Below are positions 1-11,221 of a stretch of 64,000 bases of DNA, piece by piece. Each line of letters opens with the position of its first letter. Position 1 is the stretch's first letter. Made by a program: the position numbers and the translations under genes. The notes beneath the pieces were generated by a model that saw nothing but the letters and a program-made list of their open reading frames with translations, did no database searches and was not told where the DNA came from. Source of the DNA: Halomonas meridiana (GTDB lineage Bacteria; Pseudomonadota; Gammaproteobacteria; Pseudomonadales; Halomonadaceae); NCBI RefSeq assembly GCF_009846525.1, contig NZ_CP024621.1, positions 806,001 to 870,000 on the forward strand. The letters run 5' to 3'.

Positions 1-1226
1 TGGCCTGTTTGTTCGGCTTCTTCATGGCGTGGGGCGTGGGTGCCAACGATGTCGCCAACGCCATGGGAACCTCGGTGGGGTCGAAAGCGATCACCATCAA
101 ACAGGCGATCCTGATTGCCGTCATTTTTGAATTCTTGGGTGCCTGGCTGGCGGGTGGCGAAGTCACCAACACCATCCGTAAAGGCATCATCGACCCCGAA
201 CTGCTTCAAGAAGACCCGCAGCTACTGGTATACGGTATGTTGGCTGCGCTGCTGGCCGCCGGTACCTGGCTGCTGGTCGCTTCCATGAAAGGCTGGCCCG
301 TATCCACCACGCACTCCATCGTCGGGGCGATCGTGGGCTTCGCGGTGGCGGGCTTGGGCGCGTCTACCGTGGATTGGAGCGCGGTGACCAAAATTGCCGC
401 AAGCTGGGTCGTGTCCCCGCTGCTTGCCGGTACCATCGGTTTCGTGTTGTTCAAATCGGTCCACCACCTGATTTTCGAGAACGACAACCCGTTCACCGCC
501 GCCAAACGCTACGTGCCGGGCTATGTGTTCCTGGTCGGTTTCATCGTCGCCATGGTGACGTTGACCAAGGGCCTCTCCCACGTGGGGCTCGACCTCACTT
601 TCAACCAGAGCCTGTTGCTCTCGATCTTGCTGGGTCTGGTGATCATGGGCATCGGGATGCTGATGCAGCGCCGCATCAAGTTCGAAAAGAGCGCCAACGA
701 CCATTTTGGTTACGCCAACGTAGAGCGCGTGTTCGGCGTGCTGATGATCTTCACCGCCTGCGCCATGGCGTTTGCGCACGGGTCTAACGACGTGGCCAAC
801 GCGGTGGGCCCGCTGGCGGCAGTGATCAGCGTGGTGCAAACCGGCGGCGAAATCGAAGCGTCGGCGCTGGTGCCCTGGTGGGTCCTGGTACTGGGCGGCG
901 GCGGTATCGTCGTGGGCTTGGTGACTTACGGCCATAAAGTCATCGCGACGGTTGGCACCGGCATCACCGAACTCACGCCGAGCCGTGGTTTCGCGGCCAC
1001 GCTGGCGGCGGCAACCACGGTGGTGCTGGCCTCGGGCACCGGCCTGCCGATCTCGACCACGCACACCCTGGTAGGCGCGGTGCTGGGTGTAGGGCTGGCG
1101 CGGGGGATGGCGGCGCTTAACCTGCGCGTGATTGGCACCATCGCCATGTCCTGGCTCATCACGCTGCCCGCCGGGGCTGGCTTGGCCATTCTGTTCTTCT
1201 TCATGTTCAAAGGCATGTTTGGTTAA
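1..1226 (+). CDS. pit: PiT family inorganic phosphate transporter (5' partial)
   Basis: Inner-membrane, ion-coupled inorganic phosphate permease of the PiT family. The reading frame is open from the first bases of the window (Ala-Cys-Leu codons before the TTG at 9), so the true start lies upstream and only a few N-terminal residues are missing. The two family signature repeats are visible: GANDVANAMGTSVG near the N-terminus and GSNDVANAVGPLAA about 250 residues later. STTHS and STTHT follow in the two halves, as expected for the inverted duplicated PiT fold. The rest is alternating hydrophobic helices. A strong hairpin with a T-run follows the stop. Function is confident; ion specificity (H+ or Na+) cannot be told. 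Confidence 0.95.
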   Translation, partial: ACLFGFFMAWGVGANDVANAMGTSVGSKAITIKQAILIAVIFEFLGAWLAGGEVTNTIRKGIIDPELLQEDPQLLVYGMLAALLAAGTWLLVASMKGWPVSTTHSIVGAIVGFAVAGLGASTVDWSAVTKIAASWVVSPLLAGTIGFVLFKSVHHLIFENDNPFTAAKRYVPGYVFLVGFIVAMVTLTKGLSHVGLDLTFNQSLLLSILLGLVIMGIGMLMQRRIKFEKSANDHFGYANVERVFGVLMIFTACAMAFAHGSNDVANAVGPLAAVISVVQTGGEIEASALVPWWVLVLGGGGIVVGLVTYGHKVIATVGTGITELTPSRGFAATLAAATTVVLASGTGLPISTTHTLVGAVLGVGLARGMAALNLRVIGTIAMSWLITLPAGAGLAILFFFMFKGMFG

Positions 1227-1275
1227 TCACCGGATGTCATCGTGCCCGGTTGGCCAAGGCTAACGGGCACCTCCC

Positions 1276-1340
1276 CAGCGGCACCTTCTCGCAAACGGTC
1301 TTTGCATAAGATCTTTGCAACGGAAGGTGCCGCTGTTTTT
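1276..1340 (+). terminator. Rho-independent terminator after pit
   Basis: A 13-bp perfect stem (cagcggcaccttc with its complement at 1323-1335) encloses a loop of about 34 nt and is followed directly by TTTTT. It ends transcription of the phosphate transporter before argA. Confidence 0.75.
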
Positions 1341-1398
1341 GGTGCTCTGTTAAAGTAAATAGCGACATCTTCATTCACCTGCTGCCGGAGAGCGGCCC

Positions 1399-2715
1399 TT
1401 GGACACTCGTTTCCCCTTTGTAGATTGGTTTCGTAACGCTTCCCCGTACATCAATGCGCACCGGGGGCGAACCTTTGTCATCCTGATCGAAGGCGAAGCC
1501 ATGGCCTCTGGCCGAGGGGAGCAGCTCATTCAGGACTTGGCGTTGCTACACACCTTGGGGGTCCGCCTGGTCGTGGTGTTTGGCATTCGCCCACAGGTGC
1601 ATGAAGCGCTGACGGCCGCCGGTGTCGAACCCACCCGAGTGGATGGCCGCTGGGTCGCGGATCGCGCCGTGATGGCCCACGTCGAGCAGGTCGCGGCGCA
1701 CCAGCGGCTATGGCTGGAAGCGCGGCTTTCCCTTGGCTTGCCCAGCACGCCGCTGCACGGCGTAGAACTCAGCGTGATTTCCGGCAACTTGGTCACCGCC
1801 AAGCCGCTGGGCGTGCGCGAAGGGGTGGATTTTGACCACAGCGGCGAAGTGCGCCGGGTGCGCGCCAGCGCCATCGAGGGGCTGCTGGAGAAGGGCTCGC
1901 TCGTGCTGCTGCCGCCGCTGGGGTTTTCCAGCACGGGTGAAGTGTTCGATTTAGATGCCTCGGAGGTCGCCCAACACGCCGCTGTGGCTCTAAAGGCCGA
2001 TAAGCTGATTTTGCTGGGCGAATCAGAAGGGCTGGAGGACGAGCAGGGCGCGCTACTGCGCCAGCTGTCTCCCTTTGAAGCCGAGCCACGCCTGCAGCAT
2101 GCCGTGCCGGGCAGCGAATTAGCGCGGCATTTAAGTGCCGCCTGCACCGCCGCCCGTGAAGGCGTCGCACGCACGCACCTGCTCTCGTGGCGCAATCACG
2201 ACGCGCTGCTGGGCGAGCTGTTCACCCGTGACGGCGTGGGCACCATGATTACCCAGCACCGCTACGAGCAGCTACGCCCCGCCACGCTCAACGACGTAGC
2301 GGGCCTGCTGGAGCTGCTGGAGCCGTTAGAGCGGCGCGGCATGCTGGTGGCGCGCTCCCGCGAACGACTCGAACACGAGATCGACGATTACATGGTGATC
2401 GAACGGGACGGCATGGTGATCGGCTGCGCGGCGCTCCACGTCTTCCCCGACACCACCGTGGGCGAGCTGGCCTGTGTCGCCGTTCATGGCAACTACCGGG
2501 GCGGCGAACGCGGCGAACGGCTGGTGGAGGCCCAGGAGCGCCGGGCACGCCAGCGCGGGCTGTCCGACATGTTCGTGCTCACCACCCACACGGCCCACTG
2601 GTTCGTCGAGCGCGGCTTTCGCCCGGCAAGCCTAGAAGACCTGCCGCCGTTGAAGCGCGAAGCGTACAACCATGCTCGTAAATCCAAGGTGTTGGTGAAA
2701 AATCTGGCGGGATGA
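1399..2715 (+). CDS. argA: N-acetylglutamate synthase (amino-acid N-acetyltransferase)
   Basis: Catalyses acetyl-CoA + L-glutamate to N-acetylglutamate, the first step of arginine synthesis. At 438 aa it matches classical ArgA. The N-terminal two thirds are an amino-acid-kinase fold (FVILIEGEAM near residue 26, regulatory arginine-binding domain). The last ~150 residues are a GNAT acetyltransferase domain, with the acetyl-CoA loop around RGGERGERLV. The start is TTG at 1399, chosen because GGAG lies about 9 nt upstream and the protein begins exactly where family members do; no ATG in frame fits. It stands alone between terminator-like hairpins. Confidence 0.95.
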   Translation: MDTRFPFVDWFRNASPYINAHRGRTFVILIEGEAMASGRGEQLIQDLALLHTLGVRLVVVFGIRPQVHEALTAAGVEPTRVDGRWVADRAVMAHVEQVAAHQRLWLEARLSLGLPSTPLHGVELSVISGNLVTAKPLGVREGVDFDHSGEVRRVRASAIEGLLEKGSLVLLPPLGFSSTGEVFDLDASEVAQHAAVALKADKLILLGESEGLEDEQGALLRQLSPFEAEPRLQHAVPGSELARHLSAACTAAREGVARTHLLSWRNHDALLGELFTRDGVGTMITQHRYEQLRPATLNDVAGLLELLEPLERRGMLVARSRERLEHEIDDYMVIERDGMVIGCAALHVFPDTTVGELACVAVHGNYRGGERGERLVEAQERRARQRGLSDMFVLTTHTAHWFVERGFRPASLEDLPPLKREAYNHARKSKVLVKNLAG

Positions 2716-2746
2716 AAGTGAGTGGAAAAAGGTGAGTGGTGAGTGG

Positions 2747-2769
2747 CCGGGGCGGCTACGCCGCCCCGG
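2747..2769. terminator. GC-rich hairpin between convergent genes
   Basis: Perfect 10-bp inverted repeat (ccggggcggc / gccgccccgg) with a 3-nt loop lies between the ends of argA and the convergent SDR gene. No long T-run follows on either strand, so it may be a bidirectional weak terminator or transcript-stabilising hairpin. Confidence 0.5.
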
Positions 2770-2777
2770 AAGGCTGC

Positions 2778-3632
2778 TCAAGTATTGAGAATCACACCGC
2801 CGTTCAAGTGCATGGTTTGGCCGCTCATGTAAGACGACTCCTCGCTGGCCAAGTAGACGTAGGCCGGGCCGATTTCGCTGGGTTGGCCGGGGCGCTTCAT
2901 CGGCACTTGGTTACCGAATTCCGCTACTTTGTCGTCCTCGAAGCTGGCCGGGATTAACGGCGTCCAGATGGGGCCGGGGGCCACGGCGTTGACGCGAATG
3001 CCTCGATCCATCAGCGACATCGCCAGCGAACGCACCAAGCCCTGAATAGCGCCTTTGGTAGCGGTGTAATCGATCAGCGTGTCGTTGCCCTTGAACGCGT
3101 TGATGGACGAAGTGGCAATGATCGTATCGCCCTCGCTCAGGTGGGGCAGCGCCGCTTTGGTCAAGTAAAAGTGGCTGAAGATATTGGTTTGAAAGGTTCG
3201 CATGAGCTGGTCGTCGGGGATCTCGGTAATGTCGTCCCAGTCGTACTGCTCGGCGGCGTTATTGATCACGATGTTGATCTTGCCAAACTCCTGCTGGGTA
3301 CGGTTGACGATCTCCCGGCAGAAGCTGGGCGCGGCCACATCGCCTTTCAGCACCAGACAGCGGCGTCCTTCCGCTTCCACTAGCCGTTTGGTTTCCTCGG
3401 CATCCTGGGTCTCTTTGAGATGCACGATAACGCTATCCGCGCCTTCACGGGCATAGTGGACGGCCACAGCGCGGCCAATGCCGCTGTCGCCGCCGGTAAT
3501 GATCGCCACTTTATCCAGCAGTTTGTCAGTGCCGCGATAGCTCTCGCGAATGTACTCCGGCTCCGGGCGCATGACGTGCTCATCGCCGGGCTGCTTGTTC
3601 TGGTGCTGTGGGGGCTGCTGCTGTTCGCTCAT
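2778..3632 (-). CDS. SDR family NAD(P)-dependent oxidoreductase (YghA-like)
   Basis: Classical short-chain dehydrogenase/reductase of 284 aa. Visible motifs are the cofactor glycine motif TGGDSGIG (about residue 46), NNAA, a catalytic Ser region (TSSINAFKG) and the catalytic YTATK. A polar ~35-residue N-terminal extension rich in Gln precedes the Rossmann fold, as in the E. coli YghA / general-stress SDR subgroup. Substrate is unknown; this subgroup is usually linked to aldehyde detoxification or general stress. It sits beside a cluster of small stress-type genes on the opposite strand. Confidence 0.9.
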   Translation of the reverse strand: MSEQQQPPQHQNKQPGDEHVMRPEPEYIRESYRGTDKLLDKVAIITGGDSGIGRAVAVHYAREGADSVIVHLKETQDAEETKRLVEAEGRRCLVLKGDVAAPSFCREIVNRTQQEFGKINIVINNAAEQYDWDDITEIPDDQLMRTFQTNIFSHFYLTKAALPHLSEGDTIIATSSINAFKGNDTLIDYTATKGAIQGLVRSLAMSLMDRGIRVNAVAPGPIWTPLIPASFEDDKVAEFGNQVPMKRPGQPSEIGPAYVYLASEESSYMSGQTMHLNGGVILNT

Positions 3633-4013
3633 GTGCGGTCACTCCTTTGCGTGCACGAATCGCTTCGATCTGCCGGCAGGGCCACCCCTCTCCAGGGCGG
3701 CTGGCTGCCAGCGGGGAGCTTTCAACGTAGACCAAAGGCGAAGGGAAGGGCAAATGACACAGCGCCAGCGGCGGCTGGCATAGTCAGAATTAATAAAGGC
3801 TATTTAAACAGCTCATCTACGGCGCTATAGAATGGGTTTTTCGCTAAAGTCATGATTTTTATTGTGTTTTTAGCGTTTCTTGTCGCTGTGCTGACGATGT
3901 GTGGATTGCCGCGCTGCATGGCAATCAACCTGCCAGCAGCTATAGTGAGGGAGGCCTGTCCCTAGCCATGTGTAGACAGCCGCTTTCTCGACCACCAAGG
4001 AGTAGGAGGAACT
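3633..4013. other. Intergenic region, no convincing gene
   Basis: About 380 bp between divergent genes. It becomes AT-richer near 3790-3870, where promoters for the SDR gene or the small gene at 4014 would be expected. Short frames on both strands have no ribosome binding site or family resemblance. No repeat or RNA structure was recognised. Confidence 0.5.
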
Positions 4014-4136
4014 ATGTCTCCGGATAAAGACGACCAGAAGAAAGACCAGCGCGACGACCATCACGACGATGCGAACCCCATGCCCGACACGCACCACGTC
4101 AATCCGGATAGCGATGACGAGTCGGAGAAAAAGTAA
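4014..4136 (+). CDS. Small acidic hydrophilic protein (40 aa), unknown
   Basis: Forty codons from an ATG preceded by an excellent AGGAGG (spacing about 5 nt), ending just before a strong intrinsic terminator. That makes it a self-contained transcription unit. The product is almost entirely Asp, Lys, His, Gln and Glu with no hydrophobic core, so it is probably intrinsically disordered. I do not recognise a family. It lies upstream of a stress-type membrane operon, which hints at, but does not prove, a stress role. Confidence 0.6.
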   Translation: MSPDKDDQKKDQRDDHHDDANPMPDTHHVNPDSDDESEKK

Positions 4137-4157
4137 GCCCATCCCCGCTACCGAACA

Positions 4158-4181
4158 GGCGCTGTCAACAGCGCCTTTTTT
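4158..4181 (+). terminator. Rho-independent terminator
   Basis: Stem ggcgctgt / acagcgcc is followed by six to seven Ts. It lies 22 nt after the small acidic ORF and is strong evidence that the ORF is transcribed. Confidence 0.8.
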
Positions 4182-4336
4182 ATGGGCACCGTCAGCGATA
4201 TGGCTGGCGACCGCCACCTTCTTAACCTTTGTTGCGGCCCAGCATGCGCTGGGTTAATTCGGCGGTGTGGACATGGAAAGGGGCCCCAGGCTCGCTATAG
4301 TTCTGGTGAGGTTTCACAGACACGGAGAACGTCACC

Positions 4337-4819
4337 ATGAACGATCAAGGACCGCATCACGACGCCACGGACCATCACGCCGGTCATCACCACCCTGACC
4401 ACGAAACGCTGAAGCAGAAAGGTCAGCAGAGTGCCGATGACATCAAAGAGGCCGCCCGCGAACAGGCCGAAAGCACGTTCGAGCGCCAGCGAGACACCGC
4501 CGCCCAGCACACCCATACCTTAGGCACAGTGCTCAAGAACGCGGCGGATGAGTTTGACCGCCAGCAGCAACCTTTCTGCTCGGAACAAGCCCGAAAACTG
4601 GCGGATCACACCGAGCGCTTTTCGCAACGCATGCGGGATAAAGACCTTCACAGCCTCTGCCGAGCTGCCGAGGATTACGGCCGCCGCGAGCCGGCCATGT
4701 TCATTGGCGGCGCCATTGCCGCGGGCTTTTTGGTCACGCGCTTTCTGCGCAGCTCCCCCGATAAAGCCCCTGCGCCCGCCGCGTCCTCCGAAACGGCGGT
4801 TCCCGACCAAACGCTTTAA
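4337..4819 (+). CDS. YqjD/ElaB-like (DUF883-type) membrane-anchored protein
   Basis: 160-aa protein with a His/Asp-rich N-terminus, a long Ala/Glu/Gln-rich helical stretch (about 30-110) and a single C-terminal membrane helix (FIGGAIAAGFLVTRFL, about 120-135). Topology resembles E. coli YqjD/ElaB, C-tail-anchored inner-membrane proteins that bind ribosomes in stationary phase; sequence similarity is weak and the assignment rests on architecture and neighbours. First gene of an operon with a YqjE-like protein and a DUF3618 protein. RBS GGAG lies about 9 nt before the ATG. Confidence 0.65.
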   Translation: MNDQGPHHDATDHHAGHHHPDHETLKQKGQQSADDIKEAAREQAESTFERQRDTAAQHTHTLGTVLKNAADEFDRQQQPFCSEQARKLADHTERFSQRMRDKDLHSLCRAAEDYGRREPAMFIGGAIAAGFLVTRFLRSSPDKAPAPAASSETAVPDQTL

Positions 4820-4875
4820 CCAGGTGTTCACCACGCGCTTACATCACACGTCATGCAGGAAGCGGGAGACCAAGA

Positions 4876-5304
4876 ATGGAATCAGAGAGCCAAAAAAGCA
4901 GCTCGATAGGCACGCTGCTATCCACGTTACTCAACGAAGTGACCGCGCTGGTGCGCGGCGAGGCGGCACTCGCCAAAGCCGAAATGTCGGAAAAAACCCA
5001 TCAAGCGATGGCAGGCGTGGGAGCCGTTGCCACGGCAGGCGCGGTGCTGTTGGGCGGGTTTCTCACGCTGCTGGCAGCGCTGGTCATGCTATTGAACGGC
5101 GTGCTGCCACCGGAAACGCGCCCGTGGCTGGCAGCCGTAGTCGTCGGGGTCGTGGTCACGCTGGTGGGCGTAGTCATGCTCAAAGCGGGGCTGAAAAAAG
5201 TGCGTGCCCAGGGGCTGATGCCGAACCGCACCATGAATAGCCTGCGCAGCGACAAAACGCTGGCCAAGCAGCATCAGCAGCACGTCAAGGAGGAGGTGAA
5301 ATGA
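4876..5304 (+). CDS. YqjE / holin-superfamily (phage holin family) membrane protein
   Basis: 142-aa membrane protein. The N-terminal amphipathic segment (SSSIGTLLSTLLNEVTALVR) precedes two long hydrophobic helices (about 50-72 and 82-104), the layout of the YqjE / putative holin-X family. It is the middle gene of the YqjD-YqjE-DUF3618 cluster and overlaps the next gene by ATGA, indicating translational coupling. The family is associated with envelope stress; a molecular activity is not known. Despite the family name there is no sign of phage genes here. Confidence 0.8.
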   Translation: MESESQKSSSIGTLLSTLLNEVTALVRGEAALAKAEMSEKTHQAMAGVGAVATAGAVLLGGFLTLLAALVMLLNGVLPPETRPWLAAVVVGVVVTLVGVVMLKAGLKKVRAQGLMPNRTMNSLRSDKTLAKQHQQHVKEEVK

Positions 5305-6314
5305 GCGAGCGCGATACTTCACACAGCCAGGCACAGCGTGACCCGGACGAGATCGAACAAGAGATTCACCAATCCCGCGAGCGGCTGGATGCCACGCTGC
5401 ACCAAATCGAAGAGCGCTTTTCGCCCGAACAGTGGCTGCACACCACCTATGACTACCTGCGCCACGGCGGTGCCAACGAGTTCTTTGCCAATTTGGGCAC
5501 GACGGTGAAGCAAAACCCCGTGCCCACGCTGCTCACTGGCGCAGGGTTGGGCTGGCTGATGCTGCGCCAATCGAATGGCCCTGATCGGCATCGCCACGCC
5601 CACGGCCATGCCACCGATGTACACCCAAGGCCAACACCGCCGGATGAGGTGGTAACCCCGCCCCGCGCCAGCGCCGGGCAGCACGACCCGCGCAGCGACG
5701 CGACTGGCACGGGCATCAAAGATCGCGTTCGGCATGTGGGCCACAGTGCTCACGGGGCGGCACAACAAGTCGGCGAAAAAGCGCACCAATGGGGAGGTCG
5801 TATGCACGATTCCATGTCTCACGCCCAGCAGGGCACACAACACCGCGTCGATCACATGAAAGAGCGCGCCCACCACGCCAGCGACCGCTCTTCGGACTTC
5901 ATTCAAGAGCACCCGCTGGTGGTTGGCGCACTAGGGTTTGCCCTAGGGGCGGCGCTTGCCAGCATGAGCGCTATGACGCGCAAAGAGAATGAAACCCTGG
6001 GCGAGTACCGCAACCAAGCCATGGATCAAGCGACCAAAATGGGCGAGGCGCAAGTGGATAGAGCGCAGCACGCGATTCACGACAAAGCGGAATCGGTCAA
6101 ACAGCACGCTCATGAGCAGCGCGAACAGAGGCATAAAGAGGATGATAACCCCACCCAGCATAACGAGCCGGTGTTAGCGGGTTCCAGCACGCCGTCGGGC
6201 AACACTCAGGGCGCAGGGACTAATGGCGCCACCCCCGGCAGCGTCCACCCCACGACCCCAGGGGCGACTACCACCACGTCAACCTCGGAAACGCGCAAAC
6301 CGCCGCTGCCATAG
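5301..6314 (+). CDS. DUF3618 domain-containing membrane protein
   Basis: 337-aa protein whose N-terminal ~45 residues (DPDEIEQEIHQSRERLDATL) match the DUF3618 signature. A membrane helix near 205-220 (LVVGALGFALGAALASM) follows. The remainder is low-complexity, rich in His, Gln, Thr and Pro, with a Thr/Ser/Pro-rich C-terminus. A very strong AGGAGG precedes the ATG that overlaps the upstream stop. It completes a YqjD-YqjE-DUF3618 operon. The His/Gln-rich middle is unusually long compared with typical DUF3618 proteins. Function is unknown; likely an envelope or stress accessory. Confidence 0.8.
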   Translation: MSERDTSHSQAQRDPDEIEQEIHQSRERLDATLHQIEERFSPEQWLHTTYDYLRHGGANEFFANLGTTVKQNPVPTLLTGAGLGWLMLRQSNGPDRHRHAHGHATDVHPRPTPPDEVVTPPRASAGQHDPRSDATGTGIKDRVRHVGHSAHGAAQQVGEKAHQWGGRMHDSMSHAQQGTQHRVDHMKERAHHASDRSSDFIQEHPLVVGALGFALGAALASMSAMTRKENETLGEYRNQAMDQATKMGEAQVDRAQHAIHDKAESVKQHAHEQREQRHKEDDNPTQHNEPVLAGSSTPSGNTQGAGTNGATPGSVHPTTPGATTTTSTSETRKPPLP

Positions 6315-6364
6315 CGGTGACACCTGCTCATTCGCGCGTTTCTCTCATCAACCAAGCCACGGCG

Positions 6365-9407
<3,043 letters not shown>

Positions 9408-9427
9408 CCAGCGCATTAAGTTACACG

Positions 9428-9459
9428 GCGGCGGGCATTGCCCCGCCGCTTGCTTTTTA
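9428..9459 (+). terminator. Hairpin with T-run in the guaB-guaA gap (possible attenuator)
   Basis: An 8-bp stem gcggcggg / cccgccgc with a 6-nt loop is followed by TTGCTTTTT. It lies between guaB and guaA, so it may partially terminate transcription and set the GuaB:GuaA ratio. Read-through would still feed guaA. Confidence 0.5.
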
Positions 9460-9496
9460 GCCAATGCGGCCCGTTCCGCGTTATAGAGGCTCCGCC

Positions 9497-11074
9497 ATGA
9501 GTGACATTCACGCCCATAAGATCCTGATTCTCGACTTCGGCTCCCAGTACACCCAGCTGATCGCCCGCCGGGTTCGCGAAATCGGCGTATTCTCCGAAAT
9601 CCGCGCCTTCGATATCACCGAAGAAGAGATTCGCGAATACAACCCCAACGGCATCATCCTGGCCGGTGGCCCGGAATCCGTCACCGAGCTGGATTCCCCC
9701 CGCGCCCCGCAGTGCGTGTTCGAAATGGGCCTGCCGGTATTTGGTATCTGCTACGGCATGCAAACCATGGCCGAGCAGCTGGGCGGCAAGGTAGAAGGCT
9801 CTAACCAGCGTGAGTTTGGCTACGCCCAGATTCAAATCGACGCCGAGACCGCGCTGTTCAAAGACATTAAAGACCACGTAGACGCCGCCACCGGCAACGC
9901 GCTGCTGGATGTATGGATGAGCCACGGCGATAAAGTCGCCAAAGCCCCCGACACCTTCACCGTGACCGCCTCTACCCCAAGCTGCCCGATTGCGGCCATG
10001 GCCTGGGAAGAGAAGCAGTTCTACGGCGTACAGTTCCACCCGGAAGTGACCCACACCCTACAAGGCCAGCGGATTCTTGAGCACTTCGTGCTGGATATCT
10101 GTAAAGCCGAAAAGCTGTGGACGCCCGCGCAAATCATCGAAGACCAAGTACAGCGCGTACGCGAGCAAGTCGGCGACCGCCACGTACTGCTGGGTCTTTC
10201 TGGCGGTGTCGACTCTTCCGTTGTGGCCGCGCTGCTGCACAAAGCGATTGGCGACCAGCTGACTTGCGTGTTCGTGGATAACGGCCTGCTGCGTAAGAAC
10301 GAAGGCGACCAAGTAATGGAAACCTTCGCCAAGCATATGGGCGTAAAGGTAATTCGCGTCGACGCCGAAGAGCTGTTCCTGGAGAAGCTGAAAGGCGAGA
10401 AAGACCCGGAAGCCAAGCGCAAAATCATCGGCAACACCTTTATCGACGTGTTCGATGAAGAAGCCAGCAAAATCGAAGGCGTGGAGTTCCTGGCCCAGGG
10501 CACCATCTACCCGGACGTGATCGAATCCGCTGCCTCGAAAACCGGCAAAGCGCACGTGATCAAATCCCACCACAACGTGGGTGGTCTGCCGGAAACCATG
10601 AAGCTGAAGCTGGTCGAGCCGCTGCGCGAACTGTTCAAAGACGAAGTGCGCAAACTCGGCCTGGAACTCGGCCTTCCCTACGATATGGTGTACCGCCACC
10701 CGTTCCCTGGCCCCGGCCTGGGCGTGCGGATTCTTGGTGAAGTGAAGAAAGAGTACGCCGACATTCTGCGCGATGCGGATGCCATCTACATCGAAGAACT
10801 GCGCGCCGCCGGTTGGTACGAAAAAACCAGCCAAGCCTTCGCCGTGTTCCTGCCGGTGAAATCGGTAGGTGTCGTAGGCGACGGCCGCCGCTACGAATGG
10901 GTCATCGCGCTACGCGCTGTCGAAACCATCGACTTCATGACCGCCCGCTGGGCGCACCTGCCCTACGAGCTGCTGGAGAAGGTTTCCAACCGGATTATCA
11001 ACGAGTTGGAAGGCGTTTCGCGGGTGACCTATGATGTGAGTAGTAAGCCGCCTGCTACTATTGAGTGGGAGTGA
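9497..11074 (+). CDS. guaA: GMP synthase (glutamine-hydrolysing)
   Basis: Converts XMP + Gln + ATP to GMP. 525 aa, the same length as E. coli GuaA, from the ATG at 9497; an open extension to 9464 is not conserved in character. A class I glutamine amidotransferase domain (Cys in VFGICYGMQ, His in [10 protein letters not shown]) is followed by the ATP-pyrophosphatase P-loop [10 protein letters not shown]. The dimerisation domain ends in the canonical KPPATIEWE. Second gene of guaBA, ended by a strong terminator. Confidence 0.98.
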   Translation: MSDIHAHKILILDFGSQYTQLIARRVREIGVFSEIRAFDITEEEIREYNPNGIILAGGPESVTELDSPRAPQCVFEMGLPVFGICYGMQTMAEQLGGKVEGSNQREFGYAQIQIDAETALFKDIKDHVDAATGNALLDVWMSHGDKVAKAPDTFTVTASTPSCPIAAMAWEEKQFYGVQFHPEVTHTLQGQRILEHFVLDICKAEKLWTPAQIIEDQVQRVREQVGDRHVLLGLSGGVDSSVVAALLHKAIGDQLTCVFVDNGLLRKNEGDQVMETFAKHMGVKVIRVDAEELFLEKLKGEKDPEAKRKIIGNTFIDVFDEEASKIEGVEFLAQGTIYPDVIESAASKTGKAHVIKSHHNVGGLPETMKLKLVEPLRELFKDEVRKLGLELGLPYDMVYRHPFPGPGLGVRILGEVKKEYADILRDADAIYIEELRAAGWYEKTSQAFAVFLPVKSVGVVGDGRRYEWVIALRAVETIDFMTARWAHLPYELLEKVSNRIINELEGVSRVTYDVSSKPPATIEWE

Positions 11075-11101
11075 GCCCAACTCATTAACATAAACATACT
11101 G

Positions 11102-11131
11102 AAAAGGGTGCTTGCTAGGCACCCTTTTTTT
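11102..11131 (+). terminator. Rho-independent terminator after guaA
   Basis: Stem aaaagggtgc / gcaccctttt with a 7-nt loop is followed by seven Ts. It isolates guaBA from the AT-rich cassette that starts just downstream. Confidence 0.9.
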
Positions 11132-11138
11132 GAATATC

Positions 11139-11171
11139 TTGACGACATATTGTATAAGCCTAATAATTATT
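11139..11171 (+). promoter_or_regulatory. Candidate promoter and palindrome ahead of the AT-rich cassette
   Basis: TTGACG (11139-11144) is followed after 16 nt by TAATAA (11161-11166). The -10 region overlaps the perfect palindrome AATAATTATT (11162-11171), a plausible operator for the HTH-like protein encoded at the end of the operon. The start of the first gene is about 50 bp downstream. Confidence 0.5.
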
Positions 11172-11221
11172 TATATAATTTTTCGGTTTAAAGTGGCTTT
11201 TAGTAAAGTTTAGGGGAGCGT

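Noticed and set aside
222..1064. Antisense frame opposite the phosphate transporter
   Set aside because: Composition rich in Arg, His and Gly, typical of a reverse shadow; no family features.
3870..4217. Minus-strand frame of 115 codons across the small acidic gene
   Set aside because: Its C-terminus crosses the terminator and the plus-strand gene with a perfect RBS; no family match.
4876..5304. Phage holin and thus a prophage
   Set aside because: The family name includes holin but there is no phage gene, integrase or attachment site nearby; it is the chromosomal YqjE type.
10058..10834. Antisense frame of 258 codons opposite guaA
   Set aside because: Shadow of guaA codon bias; the guaA identification leaves no room for it.
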